Assembly: GCA_013180625.2 (NCBI GenBank)
Contig: SNVD02014575.1
Coordinates: forward strand, 1 to 64,000
Source of the DNA: Boswellia sacra
Lineage: Eukaryota; Streptophyta; Magnoliopsida; Sapindales; Burseraceae
Length of the DNA stretch: 64,000 nucleotides
Direction of reading: 5' to 3'
Below the pieces are notes generated by a model, which ran no database searches, was not told the origin of the DNA, and was given only the letters and a program-made list of their open reading frames with translations. A program made the position numbers and the translations under genes. Shown here piece by piece: positions 1 to 12,040 of the stretch; within the stretch, counting starts at the first letter, position 1; the number at the start of each line of letters is the position of its first letter.

Positions 1-418
1 ATTTATTGAGAGAGAATGCATTTCAAGAGTTAAGAAAACCCCATATTCTGCCATTCTCAGGTTTTTCCACAATGTTTTTTTTTTTCGAATCGAAACTGAT
101 AAGGACAAAACACACAACAACTCGAAATTACATAAAACTAAACTTACTCAGAAAATAATAAAGTCCAACAAATCATTAAACACAAACAAGTCAGTTAGAA
201 TGGGTCTAAAAAGTTTAGAAGTTAGCCTCCTTATTCAGCCATTATGGATTAAAGAAATCCAGAATGCGTTTCAAGAGAACTTGAACTTTTTTAAGCCACC
301 ACTCTAAAAGCCAAGATTAGAAAATATTACCTGGGACAAAAGAAACAACCTGAAAAAAACTCAAATAAACACAATAAAAAGAAAGCAAATGAAAACAAAG
401 CAAACCAGCTGATAGAGA
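1..418. other. 3' flank of the LOG retrocopy, no gene
   Basis: AT-rich sequence with no credible ORF. On the minus strand it lies downstream of the LOG-like stop codon. An 11-base T run at 75-85 reads as an A run on the minus strand, about 335 bases past the stop, and could be the decayed poly(A) tail of the retrocopy. A-rich stretches at 340-405 are an alternative. No target-site duplication was identified. Confidence 0.35.
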
Positions 419-1069
419 TTACATATGGAGCGTTAAATCCAGTTTACGCCTCTTATTGCCTTCTCCAAACCAATCTCTCCGAGCCATTGTTGAATCAGGC
501 GAATAGACGAATTCTTGTAATTTGTCAATTAACTCCCCTGCAGTTGAAGCTGTAACCAGGATTTGCCTCGCTGACTGTGAGATGAAGTTTTTTTTCTACT
601 GCTTGATAAAGAAAAGACAACAAACCATCAAAAAAATTATTGACATTTAACAAACCAATGGGTTTCCAATGGATGTTTAGCTGTGACCAAGAGGTGATTT
701 GAAATATCTCCTCTAATGTACCATAGCCACCGGACAAAGCTATAAATGCATCAGATTTAATGACCATATGTGCAATACGCTCATACATGCTAGAGACCTG
801 TAACTCTTCCCCCATTGTTTTGCCTATGATATCTAGCACAGCTAATGGTTTAGGAATAATGCCGAGAACTTTACTTCCTCCCAAGGATGCAGCTGTCGAC
901 ACACACCCCATTAACCCAAGACTACCCCCTCCATAAATCAAATGAATACCCTCGCAGCTAATGTCCTACCAAGATCAAGAGCTGCTGTTGTAAACTCTCC
1001 ATCTTTACCAAATTGCGATCCACAAAATACGCATATATTTTGGAATCGCCGAATTGGTGTTTTCTCCAT
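419..1069 (-). pseudogene. LOG-like cytokinin riboside 5'-monophosphate phosphoribohydrolase, processed pseudogene
   Basis: LOG enzymes release active cytokinin bases from their ribotides in the cytosol. On the minus strand the sequence runs from an ATG at 1069 through the N-terminal ICVFCGS motif, the YGGGSLGLMG nucleotide-binding loop and a SGGYGTLEE motif to a stop at 419-421. This covers about 216 codons, the usual LOG length, with no introns, whereas plant LOG genes are normally split into several exons. Two frame breaks are visible: a one-base loss just before the YGGGS motif (about 946-952), and a compensating shift near 565-572, after which the expected ILVTAS and ELIDKLQEFV residues continue in another frame. 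The first residue of the PGGxGTxxE motif is Ser instead of Pro. I call it a reverse-transcribed, dead copy. Family assignment is firm; the retrocopy origin is inferred from the missing introns. Confidence 0.88.
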
Positions 1070-1220
1070 TTCTACAAGTGCTCTAAACTTGTGTAAGACA
1101 ATGATGCACGTTAGGTATTATGCTATTCAAGTGTAAGACAGGTTATGAAATGACATTTCAAAATATGCAGCATGGATATATACACACGTAAAACTCTCAA
1201 ATTTGACACATGGGGACATA

Positions 1221-1460
1221 ATTTCGGTGGGGGTTGCTCGATGCAGATTTATCGCCCCGAGATTGAAAAAATAGATATGCTTTCGGTGGGGTTTGACAAA
1301 ACCTCCACACTTGTTGCCCACGTGTGCATGAAAAATGGAGATAAACTTTCGGTGGGGTTTGAAAAAAAACCGCCACACTTGTCTCCCACGTGAAGCATGA
1401 AAAGTAAAGATATACTTTCGACGGAGGTTGACAAACCTCCACACTTGTCTTCCACGTGTG
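1221..1460. repeat. Short minisatellite with CACGTG cores
   Basis: Three degenerate units of about 65-75 bases, plus a partial one at the left, share the core ctttcggtggggtttgaca followed by aacctccacacttgt and a CACGTG-containing segment. The GGTGGGGTTT and AAACCTCC parts are partly complementary, so each unit can fold. G-box cores (CACGTG) are visible near 1319, 1388 and 1453. The overlapping ORFs on both strands here are by-products of the repeat. Confidence 0.6.
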
Positions 1461-1489
1461 CTTATATCATGGGGTAGTCATCTGGTTTG

Positions 1490-1970
1490 TCAAAAAGAAA
1501 ACTTGAAATTAAAACAAACAAAATCAACAAACAATAACAACACAAAAACAAAATTGATAATCAGATCAAACGAAACAAGAAAGAAATAAATTCGACAACA
1601 ACAACACACATTCAAATATACAAGTAGTTGTGATTGTGGCTCACATCTTCCTCTGGTTTTACGTCCAGTAACGGCTGAAACGCCTTCTATGAGTCGGGGA
1701 TTTTCTTCCCATCCAGTTTTCTTATAAACTGGCAAACAGGGTCATTTTTAGTCAGATTCCCTAGACTATAACACTGCAATTCATCACGAAATTGTGTCCA
1801 TAGATTAAGCAATTCACTCTGAACAAGTCACAAGAATGTGACTCGAGAGTTAACAAAACATTATCCAGCGACTCATTACTCAAACCATTCTTAATAAATG
1901 AAAGTTTATCTTCTCTATTCCTGGACACCAAACCTAATGAACGACAAGTCTGGTTACAATTCCATCTAGC
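1490..1970. other. No gene recognised
   Basis: AT-rich, A-rich on the plus strand at 1495-1620. Apparent ORFs are low in complexity and match nothing I recognise. Confidence 0.3.
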
Positions 1971-1974
1971 ACAT

Positions 1975-2406
1975 TTATAACATACTTGTAACCTTTTTCG
2001 CTCTTCGCCTCTTGGCGTAGTAGCTCTTTCCTAGACCAGGCAGGTATTTTGCGAGATTAATGTCCGGCTCACCGTACAATCTCACCTTGGCTTCGATAAG
2101 CCATCGGATATCAGCAGGCACATTTAGGAGCATCAATGCCCAAAGTCTAGTCATCCGTACTTTATAATTTTTAAACACAGCATTTTGAGGAAGTGAAGGG
2201 AAATATTTACGAAGGTTCGACAGAAAGATATCGGCATCCATTGAAGAGGAGAAAAAAAGAGATATTACCGATAATGCGATCGGGTTTGTTTTTCTCCAAG
2301 ATATGCACGTTTCAAACCTTTGGCGAATGACTTCAACTTCCGTTTGGATGTTTCCACAAGCTGCTGCACAAATGAGCTCAAAGTACAGAGTAATCAAATT
2401 AAACAA
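1975..2406 (-). CDS. Unrecognised ORF downstream of the decayed Gypsy element
   Basis: An open frame of up to 143 codons on the minus strand. Its middle part (MDADIFLSNLRKYFPSLP, then LWALMLLNVPADIRWLIEAK and YGEPDINLAKYLPGLGKS) has a balanced, protein-like composition, unlike the surrounding low-complexity sequence. A basic tail (AKRRRAKK) follows. I do not recognise the family. It lies on the same strand as the Gypsy remnant and past its pol region, so it may be an accessory 3' ORF of that element or a captured gene fragment. A transcript or a function cannot be claimed. Confidence 0.3.
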   Translation of the reverse strand: MFNLITLYFELICAAACGNIQTEVEVIRQRFETCISWRKTNPIALSVISLFFSSSMDADIFLSNLRKYFPSLPQNAVFKNYKVRMTRLWALMLLNVPADIRWLIEAKVRLYGEPDINLAKYLPGLGKSYYAKRRRAKKVTSML

Positions 2407-2639
2407 AAGAAAGGAAAAGAAAAGAGCAAAACGAAACTAAAGACACATAAAAGAGATAACAACACAATAGCAAACAAAAGTAAAAAACAAGTAAAAAAAT
2501 ATATAAAAAACAAATAAGACAGATGACAAAGAGAGATAAAACCTGATCAATTTGATGGCCTACGAAAGGAATCTCTTTGAGACACAAAAATCGATCATTA
2601 TTACCTCATTTTATTTTTCTTTTCTTCTTATTTTTTATT

Positions 2640-4680
2640 TTTCAAAAACATTGGGTTGCCTCCCAATAAGCGCTTGGTTTAACATCCTCAGCCCGATATT
2701 GGTTCCATCATGGGAGGATCCAATTTCTGTTGTGCTTCTCTAATGGGCTTGGATCCCTCTTCTAACAAGATACAGTCAATGCATATGGATGGGCCTTGGA
2801 TTTCAACAATTATCCACTCAATAGCTATTTTGTGATCTGTAAGTATTCGAACGAGTTTATCTTCTTGCATTCGTGCAAGGCCCATTTCCATTGTAACTCG
2901 CAAAGTATCATTCTCACCCAAGAATCCATAATTCAAATGATCTGGAAGTGACTTAAGCTCCAAGGTATTGGCTTAAGTTTCTCATTAGATAAAGGCAATT
3001 CAATGTACGAAATATCATACCTATTTGTGGTGATAGTATAGTCTCATCCAAGCTTGTCACAGCTTCCTCCACTTCTTTAGACACTTGTATCAGCTTTCTT
3101 GGTTCTTTGAAACTTTCTATCCTTATGTGTTCACTAATAGCAACATCCACTCCATTCTTGCGAGTTAACTCAAAACATTGTTGTGGCCAATAATCAATAA
3201 CGTCAACTGCAAAAACAGAATGTAAGTCATTAGAGTACCTCATTTCCTCAAAAATATTAAAACATATCACCTTTCCATCAAACTCTATGGTCAAAGTGCC
3301 ATAATGAACATCAATCTTGATTCTAGCAGTTTTCGAGAATGGCCTCCCTAAAAGAATCGGTGTTGGATTAGGAGATGTCTCATCCTCTATTTTAAGGACT
3401 TAGAAGTCTGCTGAAAAAACCAATTGATTCACCTGCACAAGCACATCTTCCACAACTCTTTTGCGATATGCATTAAATGATCGGCAAACTGAATGGTAAT
3501 AACAGTTTTCGCAAAAGGTCCATGATTTAAAGAAGCATAAATAGAATATGGCATGACATTAATAGATGCTCCTAAATCTAATATAGCTCTTTCAAACTTG
3601 GTATTACCAATGGTTCATGGAATGATGAACGTACCTGGATCTTTGCATTTTGGAGGAATTTTTCTTTGCAATACAGTTGAAACATTTTCCCCCACACTTA
3701 CTTTCTCATTTCCCTTCAACTTTCTCTTGTTGGTGCATAACTCCTTGAGAAATTTTGTACAACGAGGTACTTACTCAATAGCATCCAGAAGTGGTATATT
3801 TACCTCAATTTTGTGAGAAGTTTCCAGGATTTCTTGTTCTTGTTTCTCCTTCGATTGTTCAAATCTACTAGGAAATAGTGGAGGAGAAACATATGAAGGA
3901 ATGGGAGTTATAGGATTTACCTGAGAAGTCAGTGTTTTGTTCATGTGGAAGTGGTGTCATCTCCTTCATCGTTGTGATTTCTTTGGCTAGGACATCTAAT
4001 TGCTCTTCATTTTGCAAGTTATCCACAAGATTCTCTCTTGGATTGATCATCGTTTGACAAATATTCTTCTGCGCCTTGGCCCTCGAATTTGCTCATGCTA
4101 GTAGCCAATTGTCCCATTTGATTTGCCAGGTTTTGGATACTTGCCCCAGTTTCCTGCTAGAATTGCATTGTGTTAGTGGCAAGTGCATTAACAATATCTT
4201 CGAGAGACATACCTGAGTTTTGCGAAGCTGGTTGCGGTGCTGGATGTGGCATTGGTGGTGGTTGCATTTGAAATGGTTGCTGCACTCTAGGTTGATTGAA
4301 ACTTTGTGGCCGATTGGTATCACATTTGGAGTGATTGGTTGATGATTCCAATAACTGAAATTATGTTGATCTTCCCATCCAGCATTGTAAGTGCTAGAGA
4401 AAGGATCATACCATTGCCTCGTTTGTCCTGGAAATCCACCCATGGCATTTGCTTGTTCCATATATTCTTCTTGTAGTTGTGATCCATGTCAATTTGTATG
4501 CTCCATCGTAGAATATATCCCACATTCATAAGATTTGTGTATATCTCCTACAGCCATGTTTTCCACAAGAGAGGTTAGCTCAGAAAGTTGTTGTTCAATG
4601 TTCGGAGTGCTTACCTCATTTACTCTCCATGGTATTTGTGGCTCAAATCCGCTACCGAATTGATAGAAGTTTACTGCCAT
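2640..4680 (-). pseudogene. Ty3/Gypsy gag-protease-RT start, decayed and internally deleted
   Basis: Read on the minus strand. From 4680 there is the C-terminal part of gag, with IEQQLSELTSLVENMA and, frame-shifted, EQANAMGGFPGQ and YNAGWEDQHNFSYWN, all typical of plant Gypsy gag. The aspartic protease follows at about 3590-2960: DLGASINVMPYSIY (catalytic Asp) near 3590-3550, PILLGRPF near 3360, then TIEFDGKVICFNI. The start of the reverse transcriptase polyprotein (LPDHLNYGFLGENDTL ... ILLEEGSKPIREAQ) ends near 2690. There the sequence jumps to a motif around 2650-2690 of the type that normally lies after integrase in this element class, so RT, RNase H and integrase are missing. Several stops (for example near 3402) and frameshifts interrupt the frame. 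It is a dead, non-autonomous deletion derivative. Confidence 0.85.
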
Positions 4681-4769
4681 GTTGTCTAAACACAAACAAT
4701 CAGAAAAGAAAAACAAAGAAAATATGAATCAACAATGAAAACAAAATAACAAATCGATTAGAAAATCAA

Positions 4770-4787
4770 TCCCCGGCAACGGCGCCA
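4770..4787 (-). other. Primer-binding site complementary to tRNA-Asp
   Basis: The plus strand reads as the 3' end of plant tRNA-Asp, including the terminal GGCGCCA. The minus strand is therefore its complement, a classic plant Gypsy primer-binding site. It lies five bases from the LTR edge, which fixes the element's orientation as minus. Confidence 0.85.
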
Positions 4788-4792
4788 AAACT

Positions 4793-6216
4793 TGATGCGT
4801 TCGAAACTAGCAAGTATACTAGTCGCACAAGTAATAAAGTGATGAGTGAGATATCGTTCCCACTAGGATTGATTCTAATTAAATTTGTTATTTTTCAGCA
4901 ACAATAAACTAAATATGGGGGGTTTTGTTGAATGATTAATTAAACTGAATACGAAGGTAAATAAAGAATAACACAACACAATATCAAATGAATTGAAAAT
5001 TCAATGAGAGACACTTGGTTAAGGGTTCTTTCTCTGCCACAAGATATGAATTTGTGAATTAACATAGAATTGTAATCCAATTACAGCATTGAAGTTATCA
5101 ACCGTAGATAACAACAAGCTCTGTTATCCCAATCTTTCCTTACTTTGTTGTTAAATAAAACAAGCTCTTTATTTAATCTCTATCCATTAAACAACCTAGA
5201 ACAAGCTCTCTAGTTTAATTCAATAGAAGCATTACGATGAGAAAGATAGGTTGATCTAAGCAATAATCACACAAGTTCGGATTATTTAACCTAGGTTGTA
5301 TTTTCCAATTGCAATCTCTGATCACAATTTTGCTACTAATGATTGGAAATTCATGACAATTACGGATCAAGATTTCTAATCTAGCAATAGACAACAACAG
5401 ATTATATTCAGTTGGCCATTCCAAATACAATCAGTAAGCAATCATAAGCATTAGATATGGGAAAATACAAGCAACTTCAATTAGAGAATTGGATAACAAT
5501 TTCTTACACAATCAACTCACAAAATCCATATCAAGGGCTTTGAAATCACCCTCAACCAATTCAAATTTAGTTACACATATTCAATCAGAATAACAAATAC
5601 AATACAGAGAAATTCCAGAATTGAAAAGGAAAGAAAGAACTTAGCAAATTCTTTGAAAATCTTCTTTGTAGATGAATCTTCATGGAATTGTAGTTCCTCC
5701 TCTTTCAAAATCTTCTTTCTCCTTCAAGAACTCCAAGGGATGAGAGAAATCCAGAAATGCAGCCTCCTCCCACGTTTTCCCCTCTTCAAGTTATGAAAAT
5801 AAAACCCTAAAATGTGTTTAAATACTCTGCTACAGTGACTTGCTACAGTGCCCCGTATTATACATGCTACAGTGATTTGTGGAATTATATTTCTATACAT
5901 CTCACACTGTTTTGATTACAACTTTTGGTACACTGAATGGATTTATAAACCGTAAATTTCTCCAGAAAATAGACTTCGAGAGCTTTCCAACGGTATATAA
6001 TATGTCATCGGGTTCATTGTATATCAATACAATTAAATCCGAGAAGATCACTGACTAGCAGAGGTGAAAATGAAGGGTTTTACTCCATTTTTGTGCAAGT
6101 TGCTTCAAAACTCCTACAAACATCAAAACCACACAAAAACATAAAAATACCAAGGAATATAGCAAAGAAACATGGACGAATTGATATAAAAGTAATACAT
6201 AAATAGACACCTATCA
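4793..6216 (-). mobile_element. LTR of the Gypsy element (5' LTR in minus orientation)
   Basis: A block of about 1.42 kb next to the primer-binding site, starting TGATGCG and ending CTATCA on the plus strand, so it has TG/CA ends within a short TGAT/ATCA inverted repeat. It is non-coding. No second copy is visible in the window, so the opposite LTR is lost or outside the window. The outer boundary at 6216 rests on the terminal dinucleotide alone. Confidence 0.65.
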
Positions 6217-8400
6217 CCAGCTCCTTTCCACGGCTCCAGCATTGCAGTACCTAGTTGTGCCCTTTGCAACTACAGCGACATCCTCCTCTCTCGTGAGCAG
6301 CTCACCTCATATCACACTCACGCCTCTCTCTTGGTCAGTTCTCATTGCAATAGAATCCAATATCAGATAGCTGCGTAATCTATGAATTCTCTTTATGGAT
6401 TTATAGTAGTGTGCTTGAGACAATTAGAGAAGGCTTGCTATGTTTACAGAAAGGAGGGAAGAAAATTACCCAAGTGAATTGCCTACCATTGTTTGGATTC
6501 ATATGTAAGTGACGACCTTAGAGAACTTGTCTTCTTGATGAACTAGAAAATATATATATGTTGATGAGAAAACACCAACAGAACATGAATATTTTTTATT
6601 CACTCTATATATATTGCAAATGAGTATCCTGAAGATTAATTTAATATGAAAGTTTGTTACCATTTGTGTTGTGATATCGACAATCTACCAAATTTTGTAT
6701 TTGACATTATAGTTTGTTTGTTGCACCTGTTGATATTATTATTATCAATTTATCAATAACTTTTTCTTTTCTTTTTCTTTTCGGCTAAGCTTAGTTGTCT
6801 ATGCAACTTTTTAATTTTAATTTTAATTTTTATCTTATAGAAAAATCTGGGAACTGTATACCAATTCACTTCATGGCTGTGTTTTGGGCCAAATTGGTGA
6901 ACAAAATTTAGCAATTAATCTTACAAGTAGCTTGATTTGTTAAGAAACAAGGAAAACAATCATTTTTCTTCTAATTCCTTCCCTTTTTTGTCCTATAATA
7001 ATAATAATTGCTGAGTTATGTTACTTATTGCCCAGATATTGTTACTCATTATAGGTTGTAATATTTGATATATAATTACAAAACCATGCTTTTTTTTTTT
7101 CTGAAATCATATTATCAGTTGTTACTTCAAACAAGTGGTCATTGTTTAAAATAAGCTTCGTGCTAATGACCCTTAAATTAAAAAAAAAAGGTTGAAAATT
7201 AAGATGTATATAATATTAGTAAACAATTTATTGTTATAATAATTGTATTTAGGCTTTCTACCTCTCTCATATTCTTTACCTGGGCCTTGCTGTAACCGTC
7301 GAGCTTCGTGTCTGTTATGGAAATCTATGCATTCATTCATGAGTTGATCTTCAAATGAAATAAAATAAAATCTCTCATTTCATTCCAATTTATATACATA
7401 CATACATTGACATCCACAAATTGCATACACATAATATTTCTCTTTATCTTTCTCAATCTATCGCTCTTAGATTAGATTTGATTCAGAAATTGATGAAGAG
7501 CTTTGGCTTGTCAATTATATTGGTTGATTTGTAAATTGTTATGTAGGAAATTTGAGATCAATAATAGCACATACATTACCAATATAGTACATTGTTTTGA
7601 ACACTTTCTAGCATTAACTCAGTTTTATACGTTATAGAAATTACTCAAAAAGAAAAATTTATACGTTATCAAATTCTTAATTGCTTCACATTAATTTATT
7701 ATGACCAATTATATGGACAGCACATGAAGTTCCACTTTCTCATATTATTATTATAATATTTTTAATCCATAGTAAATTACAATGCTTCAATGCTCAACCA
7801 TTCTTATCATGTTCATCAAGTTAACAAGCCCATAACTAGTTAGACTCTAAATAACAGTGATTCGTGTGTTTTAATAATAGAATATTCTCCCTTTATACTT
7901 ATCAATTTTAATTTTTTCACTTGTAGTGAAATACATTCTATTTTATTCTCTTATTGTATTTGCGCACCAATCTTATATCGTATACAGAAACCACATGCAA
8001 ACAACAATAAAGACTTTCTATTGCTATATGTACATTAAAACTTTTAACATTGTTTAAACTTCTAAAATTTATAGAAGCTTCAAATTGGTTCTCTTAATGC
8101 CTTTTGAGAATAATACTTTACAATGGTTTAAATAACAAATTAAATTACATTAGATAAACATAAATATTGCATACTTTACCTATTTTTTACATTAAATAAA
8201 CTCAAGAATAATACATGAGTTCTTATCTGTTTTTTTATTTATTGCCTACTGACTTACATAAATATTATATATATATATAGAGTTTAATCTTTATTTAATT
8301 CTTAAACTTGTTGTTTTTCTTCCTTAATTATATCTTAATTTTGCATATTTCTGTTATTTTTTTTAGGTAAACAATATCTTCACAATCACAACAAGAAGTG
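6217..8400. other. AT-rich intergenic sequence
   Basis: No credible coding region on either strand. Contains many poly-A/T tracts and short AT microsatellites (for example 8266-8280). It probably holds the 5' end of the hAT element that follows, but I could not find a terminal inverted repeat. Confidence 0.4.
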
Positions 8401-8403
8401 GGG

Positions 8404-10644
8404 ATGTCAAATACCCTAAATGCTAGCGGTGACTTAAACATTGATAAAGACTCTAAGATATTGCTATATCCACTAGTAAGAGAGGGCTAGAACAAGATGA
8501 TGATGAATTGTCTCAACATAGCAAAAAGTCAAGGACCTCATCAAAGTTTCGCAACATTTTACAAAGCTAGTTATTGATGGAATACCAAAAGCACGTTGTA
8601 ACCATTGTAGGACAAAATTAGTTGCTAGGGCTTGGGACGACAACTCCCATTTAAGTAAGAATTTGAAGAGATGTCGTCGAGCTAATCAACTAACCATGGA
8701 ACAAAGCATTTTGAAATTTCAAAAACAAAGTGATGCAACTCTTACAAACTTGATGTGCCATGATAAAGATGCTTTTGACAAAGATGTTTGCAGGACTCTA
8801 GTTGTAAAAATGGTTGTTTTGCTTGAACTTCCATTGCGGTTTGTTGAGTATGAGGGCTTTAGGGAAATGATGAATTATGCTCAGCCTTTGTTTGGTACCA
8901 TAAGTAGAAACACGTTAAAGAATGAAATATTCAAGTTGTTTGAAAGTGAGAAAGAGAAGACAATGGAATTACTAGAAAACATACAAGGAAGGATAGCTAT
9001 AACAACTGACATGAGGACTTCTAGCAACCGAAAGAAAGGATATATGGTTACAACAATCCATTTCATTGACAATTCATAAAAACTCCGTAATCGGATTTTG
9101 ACGTATATTCGAAGTTGCACTCTTATCTTGTTTTATTGATTTATTTATATTGAATATAGTTTCTCATAGTTTTGTGTTTATAATTGTTAGGTTCATATAT
9201 GTGCCAGCACCACATACGGTAGAATGTCTTAGACAAGTATTGATTGATTGCTCGTATGATTAGAATTTGGAAAGGAAATTATCTACTTTAACTGTAGATA
9301 ACTGTTCTGCCAATGATGCTATGATAAAAAAAGTATTTGATAAATTGGGTGATAGGCATTTGATGTTGGGTGGGAAACTTTTTCACAAGCAATGTTGTGC
9401 TCATATATTGAACCTAAAAGTTAAAGATGGGTTAGAAGTGATTGAAAATGACATTGAAAAGGTTAGGGATAGTGTTGCTTTTTGGACATCTACACTTAAA
9501 AGAATTGAAAATTTTGAGGAGACAGCACGTCACTTGAAAGTGACATTTAATAAAACATTGTCTCTTGATTGTAAAACTAGGTGGAACTCTACTTATAAGA
9601 TGTTGAGTACAGCTTTGGCCTATAAAGATGTGTTTGTTTGCTTGAAGGAGTGTGATAGTCAATATACAAATTTGCCTAAGGAAGAGGAATGGTTAGCAAC
9701 AAAACTTGTGTGTGATTATTTGAAAAAGTTCTATAAGTTGACTAAAATTTTTTCTGGAACAAATTATCCAATAGCAAACAAGTTTTTTTTCCAAAAATTG
9801 GTGAGTTGAGATTATCTTTGAGCTCTTGGCTTACATCTCCTTCTGAAAAGATTCAAAAAATGGCTAATGCAATGATAGAAAAATTTGAAAAATATTGGAA
9901 TGTTATCCATGGAGTTTTAGTTGTGGCTGTGGTTTCGGACCCTAGGTGTAAAATGATAATGGTGGAGTTTGTATATAAGAAGATTTATAAAGATGGTGCT
10001 TTTGAGCATATTGACGAAGTACGTACTTTTTGTGAAGACTTGGTGATAGATTATCAATGTAGATTGGGTTTGGGTAATGAGTAAAGGGAATTTGTTGTAA
10101 ATTTACCACATATAGGAGGTGTTATAGGAGACGGTGCATCAAGTGAGTTTGATATTGAATATGAAAATTTTAAAAAGAGTACTAATATGGGATTGCAAAA
10201 GAAGTCTAAACTAGATATTTACTTGGGGGATCATGTAGTTAGTGGTCCTGACTTTGATGTTTTGCTTTGGTGGAAGATGAATAAAAGTAAGTTTCCTGTA
10301 TGGTCCACTATCGCTAGAGATATGTTTTGGCCATCCTAGTGTCCACAGTTCCATCTGAGTCCTCCTTTAGCACAAGTGGTAGAGTTTTGAGTCCACATCG
10401 TAGTAGACTTTTTCCTGAAACATTTGAGGCATTAATGTGTACCCAAAATTGGTTATGGCTAAAAACGCGAGGTATACTTTCTATTATATTAAGTTTATCT
10501 TATTGACTATTATTATTTTCTATTTAATTTTTTCATTTAGTTATTAATTTGGTTATTATGTTTTTAGGTATAATTCCTCAAGAAGAGATGGTTGGAGGGG
10601 AAACATTGGATGATGAAGGAGAAAGTTCAATGACATCTTTGTGA
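8404..10644 (+). pseudogene. hAT-superfamily transposase with BED zinc finger, degenerate
   Basis: Domestication-type plant hAT proteins (RICESLEEPER/DAYSLEEPER group) and their transposon relatives share this layout. Visible in order: a BED zinc finger (GIPKARCNHC ... SHLSKNLKRC) near 8577-8672; the central transposase part from about 8700, including ITTDMRTS; an apparent GT-AG intron at about 9101-9188; FIYVPAPHT and STLTVDNCSANDAM; TRWNSTYKML near 9580; and the C-terminal dimerisation region LDIYLGD ... STVPSESSFSTSGRVLSPHRS at 10216-10420, with a final short exon after an intron. Nonsense codons replace expected Trp residues near 9078 and 9261, and frameshifts occur near 9800, 10082 and 10336. 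The copy cannot make a full transposase. The start at 8404 is the first ATG in context, but an in-frame stop follows soon after it. Confidence 0.85.
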
Positions 10645-11130
10645 GAATGTTTCATTGGAGTGTTAGATGCAGGAAGTTGATGTGTGCTAACTTATTGATT
10701 TGGTTAAGTGTTGGCAATATTTATTATTTACTTGTTACTATGTTTGTGTTGGTATGCTTTTATTGTTATGAGTATGTTTACTTAGAGTGTTTGTTATTGT
10801 TGTAGTCATGTACTTGTTGGTAACTTATAATTATTTTGTTTGGTGAATTGTTGTTTACTTGGTAATCTTGGACTTTTAATGGAATGATATTTTTTAGTTG
10901 TTCATTTCGTTGTTGTGCATATGTTTGATTTTAGTTTGAAGATATATCGTTTTTATGATTGTTAAAAAATAGTCATAGTATATACTGTTTTTATGATTGT
11001 TAAAAAATGGTTATAGTTATAAATGATATGATGAGAAATTAATAATGGTGTTATTTGAAAAGATGTAAATGTTACAGGGGGACGAGGTTGCAAAAATATA
11101 AATACTATAGGGGTGTGATTGCGAATTATA
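10645..11130. repeat. 3' flank of the hAT copy with two small tandem duplications
   Basis: Mostly T-rich. A 37-base direct duplication (gtttttatgattgttaaaa core) occurs at about 10949-10985 and 10986-11020. At 11040-11140 a degenerate unit of about 33 bases (taaatgttacaggggg / aaatactataggggtgt / aaatgtttaggggcg) repeats about three times. Confidence 0.5.
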
Positions 11131-11325
11131 TAAATGTTTAGGGGCGGGGCGGGGTGGGGGGAGGGGGGGTAGCGCGCGGGTCTGGATCTGCTCATTTTTT
11201 TTTTTGGCCCCGCCCTGCCCCGCCCCTTTAAGGGGTAATAGGGCAGGGCAGGCAAAAAAGAAATGAGCGGGGTGGGGCTGGGTACCTGCCGCCCTGGACC
11301 TGCCCCGCCCCATTGCCAATCATAG
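11131..11325. mobile_element. GC-rich foldback element, hAT-like ends
   Basis: About 190 bases far richer in GC than the surroundings. An outer G-rich arm (ggggcggggcggggt, about 11141-11155) pairs with ctgccccgccccattg near the right end. A nested inner hairpin pairs gctcatttttttt...ggccccgccctgcccc with gggcagggcaggcaaaa...aaatgagc. G-rich ends of this sort are common in plant hAT elements. No matching 8-bp target duplication was found, so the class is an inference. ORFs over it are shadows of the repeat. Confidence 0.5.
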
Positions 11326-11979
11326 TTCTGAATCTGATCTAGCTCTTCTGCCTCCTCATCATCGGTCTCGCTCTCACCCTGCACAGGAGACAAATCTTAA
11401 AACCTAGGAATAATACAAATGTGCATATTAGGGATGTTATTGATACCTCATCTCCATATCTGAAATGCCCACCTAGTAAAATGATGGCCCGATGAAGGAG
11501 TGCAACCTCTCTCTACATCTCCTTTTTCTAGGCCAAAATCTGAATATTCTACTCCGAAATCACATTGTAATTAGCCCGAAGGGTCTTAACCTCCTTCCTA
11601 AGCCCTCTTAACTCACGCAAAATGATGGACTTAGAAGAAGCCAATGTCAATATCGATACCAACATTAGTATTCAACACCAAAGGCAATTTCAATAACATA
11701 GTTGATACGTGACACTCTACCTCATAATCACTGTCGAAATGTGTGGATGATATGCCCGATGTTGATGCGCTAGCGGTGTGCACACGGGCAGCAAAATCGG
11801 TCTTACGTGGTGGACTGCTTATACTAAGATGTGAGGGAGATGGTCCATGTCCGGACAAAAGTGAGAACCAGACATGTGGTAAGGATCATGTTAGACTGGT
11901 ACCTGGGGTCCGCACGATCTCTGGATCAACAGTCGTATGAGGAATCAAAACCCCCACGGCATGCTCATGCTATCCCTGA

Positions 11980-12040
11980 GTATCGATATCAGCATCAACA
12001 TCGGCATCGGCATCGGCATCGACATCGACATCCTCCTCTT
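11980..12040. repeat. CATCGG/CATCGA hexanucleotide microsatellite
   Basis: Imperfect tandem hexamers (catcgg, catcga) that create dipeptide-like ORFs (HRHRHR, MPMPMP) on both strands. No separate gene is implied. Confidence 0.75.
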
